The notes under the pieces are model-generated. The model was not told where the DNA came from and ran no database searches. It worked only from the letters and a program-made list of their open reading frames with translations. A stretch of 64,000 nt of DNA. Origin: Caprimulgus europaeus (lineage: Eukaryota > Chordata > Aves > Caprimulgiformes > Caprimulgidae). A program made the translations under genes and the position numbers. Position 1 is the stretch's first letter. Each line of letters starts with the position of its first letter. The stretch spans positions 20,287,686-20,351,685 of the forward strand of contig OU015527.1 in the NCBI GenBank assembly GCA_907165065.1, written 5' to 3'. Shown here piece by piece: positions 37,632 through 51,500 of this stretch.

Positions 37632-37662
37632 GTAGCAACCAAAAATGGTAGCAACCAAAACA
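37632..37662 (+). repeat. 16-bp tandem duplication
   Basis: GTAGCAACCAAAA occurs at 37632-37644 and again at 37648-37660, a period of 16 bp. A local duplication, with one base changed after the shared core. Confidence 0.8.
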
Positions 37663-40600
37663 TGGAAATGAGATTTGGTCAGCTGGAAAGCAAATGACAC
37701 AACTAATGTGAACAGGGCTTTGCATTGGCTAGTGTCTTATCTTACCAATTCTGCTTTTATTGTTTTATTGCATTTCTATAGGTTTTGAGGAAGAATTGGA
37801 ATTACGTATGTGAGTGGCAAGAAGAGTTAGATTCACTGTGACTGAGGTACTACAGGGAAAGAAGGTATACATGATTCTGTTTATAAATTGAATCATAGTT
37901 GTATAACCACAGGTTCATCAGGACCAAGAAAAGCGGTAGCTTTTAAAGAGTCTTGAACACCATAGTGCTGAGAGAACAGATTTCTTACTGTTTGGTAACT
38001 GGTTTGTATCATAGGCTTTGAAATTTAGTGTTTTCCAAGCATTTCTTTTGCATCACAGTTGTAAAACGACTCCATATGAGAATCTAGATTTTTATTGTGG
38101 ACACAGTTACTCCACAGGTGTTGAGTGGGTACTATTGATCTTATAACTGATCTTATATCTATTATCTGCATCACTGTGCAATGTATTACTTGCTATGAAA
38201 CTCACAAGGTAATACTTTCATTAATAAATGGCTAATTGCCCTGGAATGCAGATGGAAACTTGTTTGAAAACAAACAGAAAAAGATTTGCATTCACATGGG
38301 ATAAAACAGTGGGAGAAGAAATTACTTTGTGGCTCTTCTGATACAAATGAGGATACTGCTCCAATAATCCTAAGAAGGTTTGAACCGGAGGCATGGTGCA
38401 GACTCTCAGGGATACAAAGACTTGATAAATAAATTGGAGGCCAGTTTTCTCTGCTGTATCTTGGAAATAATAATTTGCACAGATCTGCTTCCAGCATCCA
38501 TTTCCAATCTGTGGAATGATTGATTTGTCATTGTTCCACTCTCAACAAGATTGTTCGTGTTGGCAGTGTATTTCCCATTAGTAAATACAGCTTTAAGCAT
38601 ACATGAAATGAAGTACCTATCCCTGAGGAAAACGAGTGAAGAGCACTCCCATTAGTACTAAAGAGAAAATGATTAGCCTCACTGAAATGTGTCACCATAC
38701 CACACCAATGAGGGCAAATTAAGTAAAAAGATAGTATGTGCAGCAGATGCCACTTGTAGAAGAAAATCCTGTAGGAATATCACATGCTTCTTTGAAATGC
38801 TATCAAGTCAACAGCTGATTGCAACTTTGGATATTGCAGAGCAGTGGCTTGCCAAAATGGTCCACTGCTTTCTGACATTTTGGATGCTTCTTCTTCCAGA
38901 TGTCCTGTTTTCTTGCAGTAGCAAAAGCACAACAATGCATTCAGGATTTCTTCTGTTTTGGGATGCTCAGATGGAAAACTGTTGAAAATGGGACCAGTGA
39001 AAGATGTCCCTTCTCCTTTTTCTGGTATCTCCTGGAATATCTGGATAAAAAATTAAATATTTTTACTTTCCCCTTCGTGGGTGAAGAAAAGTTGTAGTAA
39101 GGAGGTGTGGAATGATTCCTTATACTATTGCTTCTAGTTCAACCCAAACACTCTTAAAAAATTTTTGGGAAAAAAAAAAAAAAAGGTTAAGATTGATGTC
39201 CTCTTATTTCTAACACATGGTGATGGATATGAAAAGGTCTGGAAAATGGGTGAAATGGAAACTCTCAGTTCTTCTGAAGGCTCCAGGATAGGAAGGTGTC
39301 CTAGGTACACTGAGGAGCTGAGTGGTACCATAACTGGAGGAGAGGGAAGGCTGCTTGTAACAGAAGAGTGAGGGGAGTCATGGAGAACAGTAGCCACTGC
39401 TGCAGTTACTAATATTTGTCTGTTACTGTGGCATTATTCTCAGGTGTGTGCTTTTGGTACTTCAGTAAATACCTGGGTTAGAATCAGGATACATAGGAGT
39501 GGGCACTGGCACGTGAAATTAAGAATAAATGTTTAGGTTGCCCCCTTGTTTAGATCACGTCAGAAGTTAACAAGCTTAAAAATTATGAGCTGTGAGTGGG
39601 ACTTTAAATGGTTGCTTTAATTAAGAAGAGCCCATAGACAGAGGGTAGGTAGTTAAAAAATTAATTTCATACAGGAGTCTTTGCTGCAGGGGCTGGACAA
39701 GCAATGAAGTAAGCTAAGGGAGGGGGAAGGAGCCTCTTAGAAGAAGCACTGCAGTAGAGATTTGGCTACTGAAAGCCTTTCCCACAGGGACTTAGATTAG
39801 ATTTTTCACAGATGATTGGCACCTGTTCCCTGTGCTTGACAGAGACCTCTAAATTGCAGGAGGACCCCTGAGCTGTGTTTTCAACACAAAGCTTTATAGA
39901 ACACTAAGTACTTTCTGAAATAAGGTTTTAGTTGCCTTATGTTGAACATCCACAGAAAATGGAACATTTTGACCTTGTTATTTCAGTAGAAGGAGAAGTG
40001 CGGTACTGGTCACCTCGTCGTACTGAGGTGTTTCAAATATGTGCTGGTTACTGTTTGCAAAGTGTTTGGCAACCTAAAAAATCCAGACAATAAATGCAAA
40101 CATGTTGAGCTGTGCTTTATTGTATATCTATAACTGTTAGTAGTGAGTCTGTGGCTATGCATGAGTATTCAGGACACTCACACAGAATCCTCTAAAAGTA
40201 ATCCTCCCTTTCAAAATACTTATTTTGTAAACAGATAGAACAGGACTTTGCTGTAAAAGATTTTGCTCTTAATAGACTATAAAATCAGCTATTCCCAGAG
40301 ACTGCTGATTCTTCTTATTACCTTGTTTAAATCAAGGATTTTTTTGCAACTAAGGTCTTTGGTTTTTTTCACGGGGAGATTCACAGAGGTGGCGGTAACA
40401 AGAAAAAGTTCAACTAAGAGTATACAATACAGCTTAATTAATGTGTAAAGCTCACAGAGATACAGAGATAATCACTCATTCCAACTGCTGTATCATTAAG
40501 ATTACAGGCTGAAAAATCTTCCTTCCTGAAGGTTCTCAAGACAAAAATAAATCTGTGAGCTTTACATCTTTAGTTTTTCATTTTTATTTCCATTCAGTTT

Positions 40601-43600
40601 TACTGATTGAGCACAAACTGTAGAAACAGTGAGTGTGTGCAAGCAAATGAAAAAAATAAAGTACCTTTTTTATAAGCCTGAGAAGCCTCAGAGGGACTGT
40701 ATTACTTTCACTCAGCAAAATGTACTTTAAAAAAAAAGATAAAACCATATTTGATAGCTGCTGAAAGAGGGAATAATCCAGATACAGATATTATGGCACA
40801 ACATACCATGCAGTTTCAATCTGCTACACTTGAGTAGCGCATCAGTCACAAGGAGCACATTGTGAAAGGTTTTCTCCTCTTTGTATATTTTTTAGGAGAC
40901 CCCTGGAGGCAGTGGGAAATACATATATTTTTGTGTGAGGGAGAGCAAACAAACCGCCTTTGGGATAGTCTGAACAATTGTTGATCTTATATGGATCCTA
41001 AAATGGAGATTTCTCAGCTGTGCTTGATGAGACTTGTCATCTCATCTAATGCTGATAGCTCCTGAAAGACTGTTCCAGATCTCATCAGTCCCGAAACATG
41101 AGATGGGTGGGACAGACAGAGCAAGTGCCCACTTCAAAGAGACCCCATTCAGGCATTGGGTATCAGCATTTGCCAGCAGACAGCAGTTGGAGTCAAGTCA
41201 GACACAGACAATGACAGATTTAGCATCTTGCTCCAGTTGTAAAGGCAGCCCAGTGCACAAGCACAGACTTGTAGTATGAAGAGCATGCCAAGGAGCTGCC
41301 AGTGCCTCCCCACTATAAACAGCACCTGTGCTGCCAAATGGTGGTGCCACTCCACCACCAGACCCTTCCACGATGCCCCTGATTTATGAAGCTGATTCCC
41401 AGGGTCTGGCCCTGCTTTCTCTGGGGGTGGTAGAATTAAAAATCAAGATCCTTCTTCCCCTTCTCATGTGAGTAATTTGCATGACCGCATGATGCTGAAT
41501 GCTTTCTCAAGTCAAGCTCTCCGCTCAGTAACTAAAAGGCATTTGATTCAAGTTGTGTGACTGAGAGCACACTCGTGGTGTAGATCAGCCTCCAGAGGCT
41601 GGCTTACCTAAAGCTTAGGTTAAAGGTTCCTCTAGCTTTATCTGTCTGCTACTCTGAATTGCTTTCAATCAAATCTTGCAAGAGATGTAGGACTGAGAAG
41701 TTGCTCATCCCTCTCAAGTGCAAAGACTCTGCCTTTTTCTCATGTGGCTTTTCTTTCTGAGATCAAATCAAACTCATCTGCAAACAACAGATTCTTTTTT
41801 CCCATCTTGCCAAAACTAACCTTTTCTCAATATTCTACTGAAACGTTAGGGTAGCTTCTATGGCCTGTGGTTGCATGAGATATTCTGAGCTACTTCCTGT
41901 ATCTGTAGAGGTAGTGAACAAGAAGCGGTAAGAGGTATTTCTTCCATTCCCTTCCCACACTGAATAAATACCCACCAGAAAAAAAAACCACTAAAGTTGC
42001 TGTTATGCCAGCTGAAGCTGTCAATGATATAGGCTGCCCAAGACACTGTATGTGTTGCCTTTCCAGGCCAAAGCATAACTATTAATTTAAAATTTGCCTT
42101 TGTACATGGATTTACTGTGTGCTAGAAGTCTTTTAAGACTTCAAATCCAGATACAGGCCTCCAGCAGTGAGTTAACCAAGACCCCAAACTTCTGATCACT
42201 TACAAATAAACTGTAGCTTCAACAAAACTGTCAGAAGAAATACCCTATGCTAAATGCTGTGTATGTGCTTTGTATTTTACAGTTTCCTAGTGGCATTAAG
42301 GAAAAAGTACATGGGAAACTGTGTTAGAAAATGACAAAATGCTGATTGCTAGGGAACTTGAATTCAACTCTTTTTGCAGTACATTTATTAGTCAGTCTTT
42401 GAGTATACTATTGGATACTGTTGGTTTTTTTTTTTCTTTCAGCATGGGCAAAACAATTGATCTTCTGTTATTCTTTACTCAGAAAAATGATTGTGGTTAT
42501 TCTGGAACTGAAACTGAAGCTTAGAAATTACATAGGATATTTCAGCCTAAGCAGTTAAAGACAAAGTCTTAAGTGACTAGAAAGAGAGCCTTATAATGGA
42601 AAGTGCTGGATAAACTTAATGAATGGGAATACTGTGGATTTGTTTACTAAAAATACCGAGAAATATGTCAGTCATATGAGAAGGAGGGGAAAATCTGAGT
42701 ATTGACTTTAAAATTGTGACTGTTGTGAGCCTGCAACAAGGTTTTTGCAGGAACGATAGTCTCACAGTTTGGCCTTTACTTTCAGTGTTGTTTCCTATAT
42801 TTACACCCTGAGTGCCAGGTCTGTTTGCCTATTAGGTCTCCCAGACAGACTGGTCAGGACACCACAGAGCTCACTTGTTTCTTCAGTTTCTAGAGCAGTG
42901 CCCTGGCCAAGCAGGAGAGTGGGCAGAGCAAGACAGTCCCCATCCTCCCTACCTGCATGAGAAAACCCTTAGTCAAGCCTTGCATGCAGTGCTTTGGGTT
43001 TGTTAAGCTGGTTTGAAATAGAAGTAACTATCCTGATGGGACTGGAATGGTGGAAGCAGTTGGGTAGCAGTTTTGAGCCCCCTTTCATACTGTTGCAGAC
43101 ACAGGCTCAGGATAAGCTGGTTGGTACCTTCTGCTTCTCCTCCAGTGTAGCTGAGATGCAAATACTTTGGGGTCTAAGCTCTAGGTTTTTTTTAAGAAAC
43201 AAAAAGTGGTGTTAAAGTAGCATGTGTTATCCTAGCAGCTATTCTCTGACTTTCCTGAGGGAGATCGAGTAGCTTATTAAGGAGTTTCTCAGTGCTGGGT
43301 CTTGTCTGTCAATTGAAGAATGTGAATGTAAGGTGTCTGTTAAAATCTGGATTTCTGTTGTTTGTGTGCCTTGATGTGCTGTTCAAACAGGCTTGGGTAC
43401 ATCACCTGAGACTAATTTTTTTATTTTTATTTTTTTTAAAGAAGGACCCAAGGTTGATACAGTTTTAAAATAAATAAATGATCAACAACATTACCACATC
43501 TTATTTTATATTAAATTTGACCTTTAAACCATATCTTTGCATTAATGAACCAGATTAGATAGATGAAATAAATTACCAAAGTTAAAGCATGAGGAAATAT

Positions 43601-45464
43601 TCTGAGATCACCCGCTCCTGCCTATCTACCTTTGTACAAGCCAATTGTACATGTTACAAAGGTTTCACAAACACCTAACTTCCTTTGGCTTTTTTGTGTT
43701 GCATGTTTTTTGAGATAATGCTCCTGGGCTGAAAATGAATTTAAATTATGGGTACTGTTGGTGAATTGATGACCATCATCCTAAGCCTTTTTTTTTTCCC
43801 CCTCTACCTATGTTTCCCTACGGGCTGTTGAACCCCACTATTCTATTTTCATCATCAAGCAGAAATAGCTGTGTAGCTATGTGTAACATCTTTCCCAGAG
43901 CAATCTCCCAGAGAGCCTGTGTGGGTAGGTGAAATATTTTTTGAGTTATTCTTAAGTTCCTGATGGTTGTGTTACTGCCAACTGGCTCCCCTCTAAAAAT
44001 ATTTTCAACATATTTTTCAATTCAAGGTTCATTATTTTTAAGTGTCAAAAAAGGTTATGTGTGTTGCATGACAGGATCATATTAACTGGTGTAAAAGTGC
44101 AAAAAATTAGTCTTTTTATTAAGAATCCCAGTAAAGGATTTGTTAAACATGTTTTTTTTAAAAAGGAAAAAAAAAACATTTTATGAAGAGTGGTAACTCT
44201 GTCTACCATCCAGAACACATCTGTGATGAGCTGTCTACAGATTGCCTCTCCAAGAAGACAAGGTCCTTGTTTATGGCATCTCCTGTTCAAACATCTGATG
44301 TTTTCAAGATATTTCTGGAAGCAAGTAGCTTTCTTTTCCTGTGCCCAGAAACCAGTTTTCTAGCTATGATCTCTCTCAGTGAAAGCTGTCATCTAGGTTG
44401 TTCTGGGCAAATGGAAGATAAAGGGAAACAGCTTTTGCCTGTGTGGCATGAAGCCAAGTGTAGCAAAATGTGGTGTTGTGACCAGTGGAGGAACTACAGA
44501 TTTGCCTCTTCCCTGGCTCTGCAGCTCTATTTTAGACTTTGGGAGGAATTTCTGTATGAACTCTTGCTAATTCCTCTGCCTTCAGCATTAATAGTATTCT
44601 TCCTGCACAGAGTTTCATGTTTAAAAAAATCTGTGAGAACTTCTTTATGGGAGGCCATTTCACAGGTGCAGGTGTTCAGTGTCCCTTGTGTGGGATCTGA
44701 ATGCCCTTTATTAACTAGAACCATGTCTTAATGCATTGTCTAACAGGCAGCTAATAGCATTTTCTTCAAAAGGGCTGTTACATTCAGTCAGCTTGTATGT
44801 AACGAGCAAGGTGGCTATTAGTTTAGGATTCTGTTTGTTGCTCTGTGATGATGAATACAAACTGCTTGCATTCCTCAGCAATGTGCAATTATTTGGGAAT
44901 TTAATATTGTTTATATAAGGAGCTGTTGTAAAACCTGGAGATGACAATCTATGGAGTCAGTTTTTTACCAGTAAGGCCAGGAATGGGGAAATGAGTCAGA
45001 AAAATAAAATGAGGAAAAGGAGAAGACAAATTGGCGTAATAACAGAGCCTCTTCTTGGTGCAAATAGTTTTATGAGGACTGCTGTCCAAACTTGGTCTCT
45101 GCCCAACTTCATCTGTGTATTGCTTTTATAATAATGAAAAAAAACCCTAGACCCTAAATCAAGAAAACATCCTAATTCACAATATTTCACAAATCTGAAT
45201 TTGTGTTTAACTTATTCAGAAGTGCTGAAACACTCTTACACTTAAATATCTAAGCTGTGCTCTCAACTGGAATAATGTTAATCCTATAGTGAACTGTTTT
45301 CACTAATTGCATAGTTGATTGTTGTCCCAGGCTATGTAGCAAAATCATTGAAGTTATCTAGAGCATACAGTTGATCATGCTTACCCTTTTCAGTGAACAA
45401 ACCAGTATTATATGCAAAATGAGACAGGAATAAGTTTGACAGGAAGAAAGAATTCCACCTTCTA
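37663..45464. other. Non-coding AT-rich stretch, no gene seen
   Basis: Nearly 8 kb with no supported gene. It contains an A15 run (39170-39184) and several short T runs. The longest open frame is 182 codons on the plus strand (44183-44731), cysteine- and leucine-rich without a domain I recognise, overlapped by antisense open frames. A less AT-rich patch near 41030-41400 is not assignable. Confidence 0.5.
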
Positions 45465-45512
45465 CTTGTGAAATATTATGAAAAAAAATCATAAAGTCTC
45501 ATATTTCACAAG
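45465..45512. repeat. Imperfect hairpin, 12-bp arms
   Basis: CTTGTGAAATAT (45465-45476) and ATATTTCACAAG (45501-45512) are exact reverse complements with 24 bases between. The spacer holds a smaller TATGA/TCATA pair around an A-run. An arm of this length is close to what chance can give in a window of this size. Confidence 0.7.
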
Positions 45513-48500
45513 CCAGAGTACCACGCTCTACCTTGTTAAATTTGGTGTAGAGGTCACTTCCCGCATGCAAAGTGACTTCTGAGCTGTGACCAATATAAAG
45601 AAGCACCATGTCATTCTTGTATAAGAAGCTCCCATTTATCTATCCAAACTGAAGTAGGAAAATTGTCTCACCCTGCCTCACTTTTGGATACTGCCTGTGT
45701 AATATGGAAGTCATCATCACTGTTTTCAGGATTTAAAAATAACATACATTGAGGTTACAGCAAGAAGTAGATTCTTAGATCTTGGCTTTGTTTTACTTTC
45801 ACCTAAGGCCAAATCACAGATCTCTAAGAACAGACATATTTGTGTGTGTGTATGCAGAGAAGGGCTTGAATCCCTCATTTGTTAGTGTTCTGTCCTTATT
45901 GATTCTGTCTATGATTTTTATGAGGAAACAACATGACAAAAAGTGGATAAATTTTCACTGTTTGAACTCAAGGTGTCTGTGAAGACTATAGTTATGCCTT
46001 GTCTATGTTTGTTTATTTATGCAAAGTAACCCCAACTAGTAGACTTGCAGGTTCATTTTGTTGTGATTCCCAAAAAGGTTACCTTCTTGCCTACTGCATA
46101 ACCTCAGAGTCTGAATCTGCAGATATCAGAGACCTAAACCACTATTAACCGAGAGCCTAATACAGTGCTGTGTGGCGGGCATGTTTTGTTATGGGCACGC
46201 TGGGAGGTTCAGCCTTGTCAATACTCATATTTGCAGTTCACAATTACTATTTCAGAAATGTAATTTTAGAAAATGTGACATATAATCAAGAATCAAAGTG
46301 AATTTTGGAATGCATCACCATCCTGCACAAATAGGAGAAGATGCATTTTAAGCAAAAAAGCTTTAAAGAAAACCCCGAAGATAACAGTCTTTTTATTTTT
46401 ATATCTGTACCTGTATATACACGCAGTGTATGTGGTGGTGTCTCTATATATAAATATGCGTATACGCTTTTCATATGTATAGAAGTATGTGTGTATGTAT
46501 CTTCATGTGAACATCTGAGAAAGAACAGATCTAGAAGGGGAAGGAGGCAAAAAGTGATCAAAAACCAAAAATCTCTGTTCAACGGTTGTTTGCAGTTTTC
46601 CATTTTGGCTGTTTGATATTAGCTTTGCTAATAAATTTATGCCTCTCAACTTCTAGATGACAACTCAGTGATTAATGTGGGAAAACCATCAAGGAATAGA
46701 AGATGGGTTCACCAGGAAACAGATTTAAGTTCATCCATGTACGCTAAAGATTATGTAACTAAATATTCCTATTAAGAAGGGTGTTTACTCTCATGACTTG
46801 AGGGGGACCTATCCCCATCCAATCCATTTTTCATTTCTGTGTAAAATTAGAGGTTTTAAATGCTAAGTAAAAGAAAACATTCAAGGAAAAGAAAGAGAAG
46901 GAAAGAGCCCAAAGTAGCCTGGATGAGTGCTTTCCTAATTTTTCTTATCTACTCTGAGCAGTTGTAGGTGTATTGCTTTGTTATCAAGTACCACTTTACA
47001 GCTTATTAACACCATTTCAGGTATTGGCATTGCTGATTAAGGACTCCTTTCCTGCAGTGCCTGTCCAGCACAGTCTGTGGAGGGAATGCTTTTTATTTTA
47101 GTGTTTCCCATGGCATTTACATTACTTAAACTATAGAGCAGATGTGTAGAAGACGTTATTCCACAATAGGGGAATGACATTTGACATCATCAATATTGAC
47201 AGTGCCTGTGGAGTCAGCTTGAAGTGATTTTGAGGAATTTATCTTACAGTTATAATAATCCACAGATTAATAGGAAAATAAAGTTAAAGAGGGGATGTTA
47301 ACAGGTACCTAGAGGGCAACTTCAGCTGGAAGAGTTATCATTATCTGTGAGACAAGAGCCCAAAAGATGGTAATTCAGCATCTTGTCCTTTGAATATTTT
47401 AACTCAGTGTTTGATGATAGTAAAAAACCTGTTCATGTGTGATTTCTGAAATGGAAAAATAGATCCTAGAGGCAAATAAAAGGTACACTTGTTCACTGAT
47501 TTCTGGATCACTATTACTTGCAGAGAAGGTGAATTGGAGGAAGACCCACACTTTCACTTAGTTCTGCTCTGGACTGAAGGGGCTTCTCAATGCTGTTGTC
47601 TTAGCATTGTGAGCCTGTTTGTGATAGGCTATGTAGACTGTCAGTGGAGACCTCATTGGTGATATAAAATAGCCATGTATATGGGAAAAGCAAGTTTAAA
47701 CTGGTAATATTGCATTACTAGTGTTTGCTAGCCTTGACATAGAAATTGATATATGCAGGTTTGAATCTGTGTGGGTGGCTGAGGTTTTTGTTTTGTGACT
47801 ATGAAAATTCTGAAAATTCCCTTACATAATAGTTTAAAAACATTTAAAACAGTCACAAAAATATGAATGTTTTCAAGAAACTACACTCCAAAAAGGTATC
47901 CATTACAGCTCAAACAGTATCAAAGTCTTCTAATCTTGATGCTATTTTTATTCATGGTTAATGTATTTTTTTCTGTGAATCTGAATGAAAATATCACCTC
48001 AGTCAAGGAAATATGAAGTCTAACTGAAGATATTTTTAAGCAGCCTTTTGCATATATTCTTAATCTTACAGTAAACAAGACAAAGCAATTGGGGTTGGCA
48101 GGAACAATTTTAGGTAAATTGCAGACTGATGAAGTGCTTAAATTTCTATTCCTTAATGTGCCTTAAGATTAAGCCAGCAGGCCAAACAGTCACCTTTCAC
48201 TTCTAGTAGAAGTAAAAGAGAAGTAAAAAAAAATTAGAAGATCAAACTACAGTCAGACCTAGAAGGTAATGTCAAAAGGCTTGTTAACTTAGATTTTTCT
48301 GAAATGGCTCACCATCTTTTTGAAAATTATTTTTGAGAAGGAAACAAAGGACAATGCAATGACTTTTGAAGTCAGAGTTCCTTTTTTCTTCTTGTAATAA
48401 AGTCTGACAGCCTACCTTTGATCTCTGAAACAATCTACAATCTTGTATAGCTTTGATGGCTAACATAATGGATGCGGTGTTATTTTGAAAGTGGGTCTTA

Positions 48501-51500
48501 AACAGCCTAGTTAGTATGGGTGCTAAAGCTGCCTTACCCTGCATGGAAATAAGGGCTGATGAACAGAATACACACCTTCATTTATGTCTCGGTCTCTTCA
48601 GGAGTGAAAATCTGCCATGGAGAATCACCGACTGCAACGCTCCGTAGTTCTGTCTCCTCTTGTCATAGATGTATGGTTTTACAGGATTAACACAAGTAGG
48701 CTATGTTTATGTCTCTCAGTTTATATAAGATTTATCTTGCTGTGTCATGTTTCTGGAGAGCCTACTGGTGCTTGCCAGCAAACACTTCATCAGTGCAGGA
48801 GCAGGATGGCAAAATCCTCTTTCTCTCGGTGGAGCACTGCAGCAAGCTCTGGCAGACAGACACGGTAAATGTGCTTGGATAGAGATGCTTCTCCTTGCTG
48901 GGCTGCCTTAGAAGAATAAGTGCTTTATAAGAGAAACAAAGCCCAAATGTAGGCTTGACATTACAATTTGATAAACATTGTTTCTGAAACAAAGGGGTGG
49001 AAGTTTATAGCTTCATGGCATGTCCTGGAAGGAATGTGCTCAAAACCCCTGCAATGGGTTCACATAAATATTCTGATTTAATTACAGAAATTAGCCACTG
49101 GTATCTTCAGTTTTTTTAATGTAGGAGGCAAAATTTTTGCCTTGTCTTATTTATTAGAGCATTTTGAAAGCATGGTTATTCTCAGGAAGCACAAAGCAGA
49201 GGAAGGCTGGGAAATGAGGTCAAATACAGCTCAGCTGCCCTTGGCAGTGGCAGGCTTGACTGCCTGCATGTGTGAATACACCACTCACTTCCTGGTGGTA
49301 GGGTGCTGCTATTATACAGTGACAAAATACAACAAAAGCAAATGGGATGGCAAAATGTTAATGGGATTAAGGCTGTATGAAGAGTTTTATAAAACTTTTG
49401 ATTTTGAACAACCATTTTCTGAGAGGGATAAATGAGATCACTAGGCTAAAATGATTAGCTTGTGAGTATGTTAGGCTCAAGTATAGTATAGAAAAACCAT
49501 GCATGTTCAGAACTTCTTGGAGGCCTTAGTTTTCAAAAGAATATGTTTACATATTTCTCTAAGAAGAAATAAATGTACCTGGAAAGTATAGAAAAAAGGC
49601 ATAGACTGAAGCTCCAAGATCGGTCGTGACCATATATGCTAGGATATTGAGGCTCAGTCTGTTCTTCTAGAAACTCCTCATTTTTGGAGAATGCCATAGC
49701 AATTTTGGCATTTGCCATCTATAGTAATAGTGTACACCAACACCTCTCTCCTTTTCAGAATAAAGAATACTGTGCATATGAAGATACACATGCAGCCTTG
49801 TGATAAATACCAATGTTTTATGAATATCCATGAAGGATTTTACAGTAATGGCATGCTTCTGGCTAAAATATTCCTTAGACTTAGCCTTGGTTGACTTTCC
49901 AATGACTCCCAACATGCATGCATTCCCACCTTGACCCAGCAGCCCTGGAGCAGTTGTTGCTGATACTGACAGCTTGTGCTGTTTCAAGGTGTTTTGATCC
50001 CCACTGATACTACAGAAACAGCATCTTTGAGGGACAGCCTGCTGCAGGACACCCAGAAAAGGTCTGCTGTGTACCATCCAGCCATCAAGTCCAGCCTTGG
50101 CAATCATAAGCAGCCCTGCAACTGTAGGCCTGCAGTTTAGCCATCAATACTGAGGGAAGACAGTATGTTATTATGAGCTACTGAGTTTTCTGTGCTACCA
50201 AGGCTATTGGTCTAGTTGAAATATTTCAGAAGATCATCCTCTGGAAATTGTCAGCTTTTGTGAATCGGTGGATTCAGGTACTAGGGAAGCCTAAACTGAA
50301 GCCTCTGGGTTTATCTTTGCCGTTGTACTCACCTTTACCACCAAAAGAATCTCATGTCCAACCCTAAGCCAGGGAAAACCAGTGTAGTCACAGATGCTGG
50401 GGAGGAGCAAGCACAATCCTGTCTTGAGAACTGGCTTTAGCAAAGTCCCATTTGTCCTTCTGGACAGCACTGAAGGCTGGCTTGCCTTGGGTTGGCTTTG
50501 GTCCATTTTAGTTGTGAACACTACTTTTCATGTGCTATTAATTCTTGATCCAGTTGTTCCTAAGCTTTATAGTCTTATGTTTTTCACATTTTCCAATTAG
50601 TTTGTAAGGCCATTGTATGGCCTGAGGTATTTAGCAGTGAGAAGTAAAAAATGTCAATAAAATGGTGGTCATTACGTTTATTGTTCATTAAAATTTCAGT
50701 ATTTGTATGATTTTCAAGAAGTTTAATTTCAGCTGAAAGAAGTACCTTCACTTCTTTAGCCCTCAGGCAATTGCTAGGTTGGTTACATTTGATCCTGAAT
50801 TATTGGGCTTGCCTTCACCTACTGTACAAGCAGGAGTAATGACAGGGCTTTGAAGGACAATTCATGTAGATGCTATAGATCTCAAAGTCAATGGAGTGCT
50901 GCAAAAAATAATGGCAACCATAAATGTCATTATAAGGGAGGGCAATAATGTCAACTAATGGGCAAGAGACATGACTGTCTGAAATCATATCAAATTGAGG
51001 TGCCTTGTACAGTGAGGGAGCAGTGATACTTCATTTATCTTATATAGTCTTGGTATATTATGGCACCTTGAATAAGGGATACATTCATAATCATACATAG
51101 TTTTCTTTTTGGTGTGTTAATGTAACGTGGGTGAATTTATGAAACAGTACAGGGTTTTGTCTTTTACTATGTTAGAACAGACTGAATAAAATGGATTTGC
51201 AGAGGACAAAATATTACTGTTGTACATGGTAGGTTCTTACTGTTGAAAGATTTCAGTCTTTCTGCTCTCACTGCCCTCGCTGCCTTCCCCTGGCTTCCCC
51301 AGGAAGCTGTAGGTTCAGAAGACATAGCCTATGCATAGTCCGTACTAGGGCAGTGTTTGGACAGGAATCTGCCTGTGTTGATGTGGCTGTTATTCCAGGA
51401 AGGCAGTGCTCCAGGGCACTGATGTGGCACCCAGACTAGCAGCTTGGGAGGTGCCCTCTTGGGAGAGAGCCTCGGTGAGTAAGGCAATGGGATATTCTGC

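Noticed and set aside
39170..39184. A15 run as a possible retrocopy tail
   Set aside because: No upstream AATAAA, coding remnant or flanking target duplication was found.
42125..42142. 8-bp palindrome GAAGTCTT/AAGACTTC with a 2-base centre
   Set aside because: Too short to stand out from chance.
44183..44731. 182-codon open frame, plus strand
   Set aside because: No domain, signal or conserved motif recognised. Length is within what chance gives over six frames of 64 kb, and short antisense frames overlap it.
45465..45512. 12-bp inverted repeat as a possible small-RNA precursor
   Set aside because: Arms are short and separated by an A-rich 24-base spacer. A match of this size is close to chance expectation, so it is listed only as a minor repeat.
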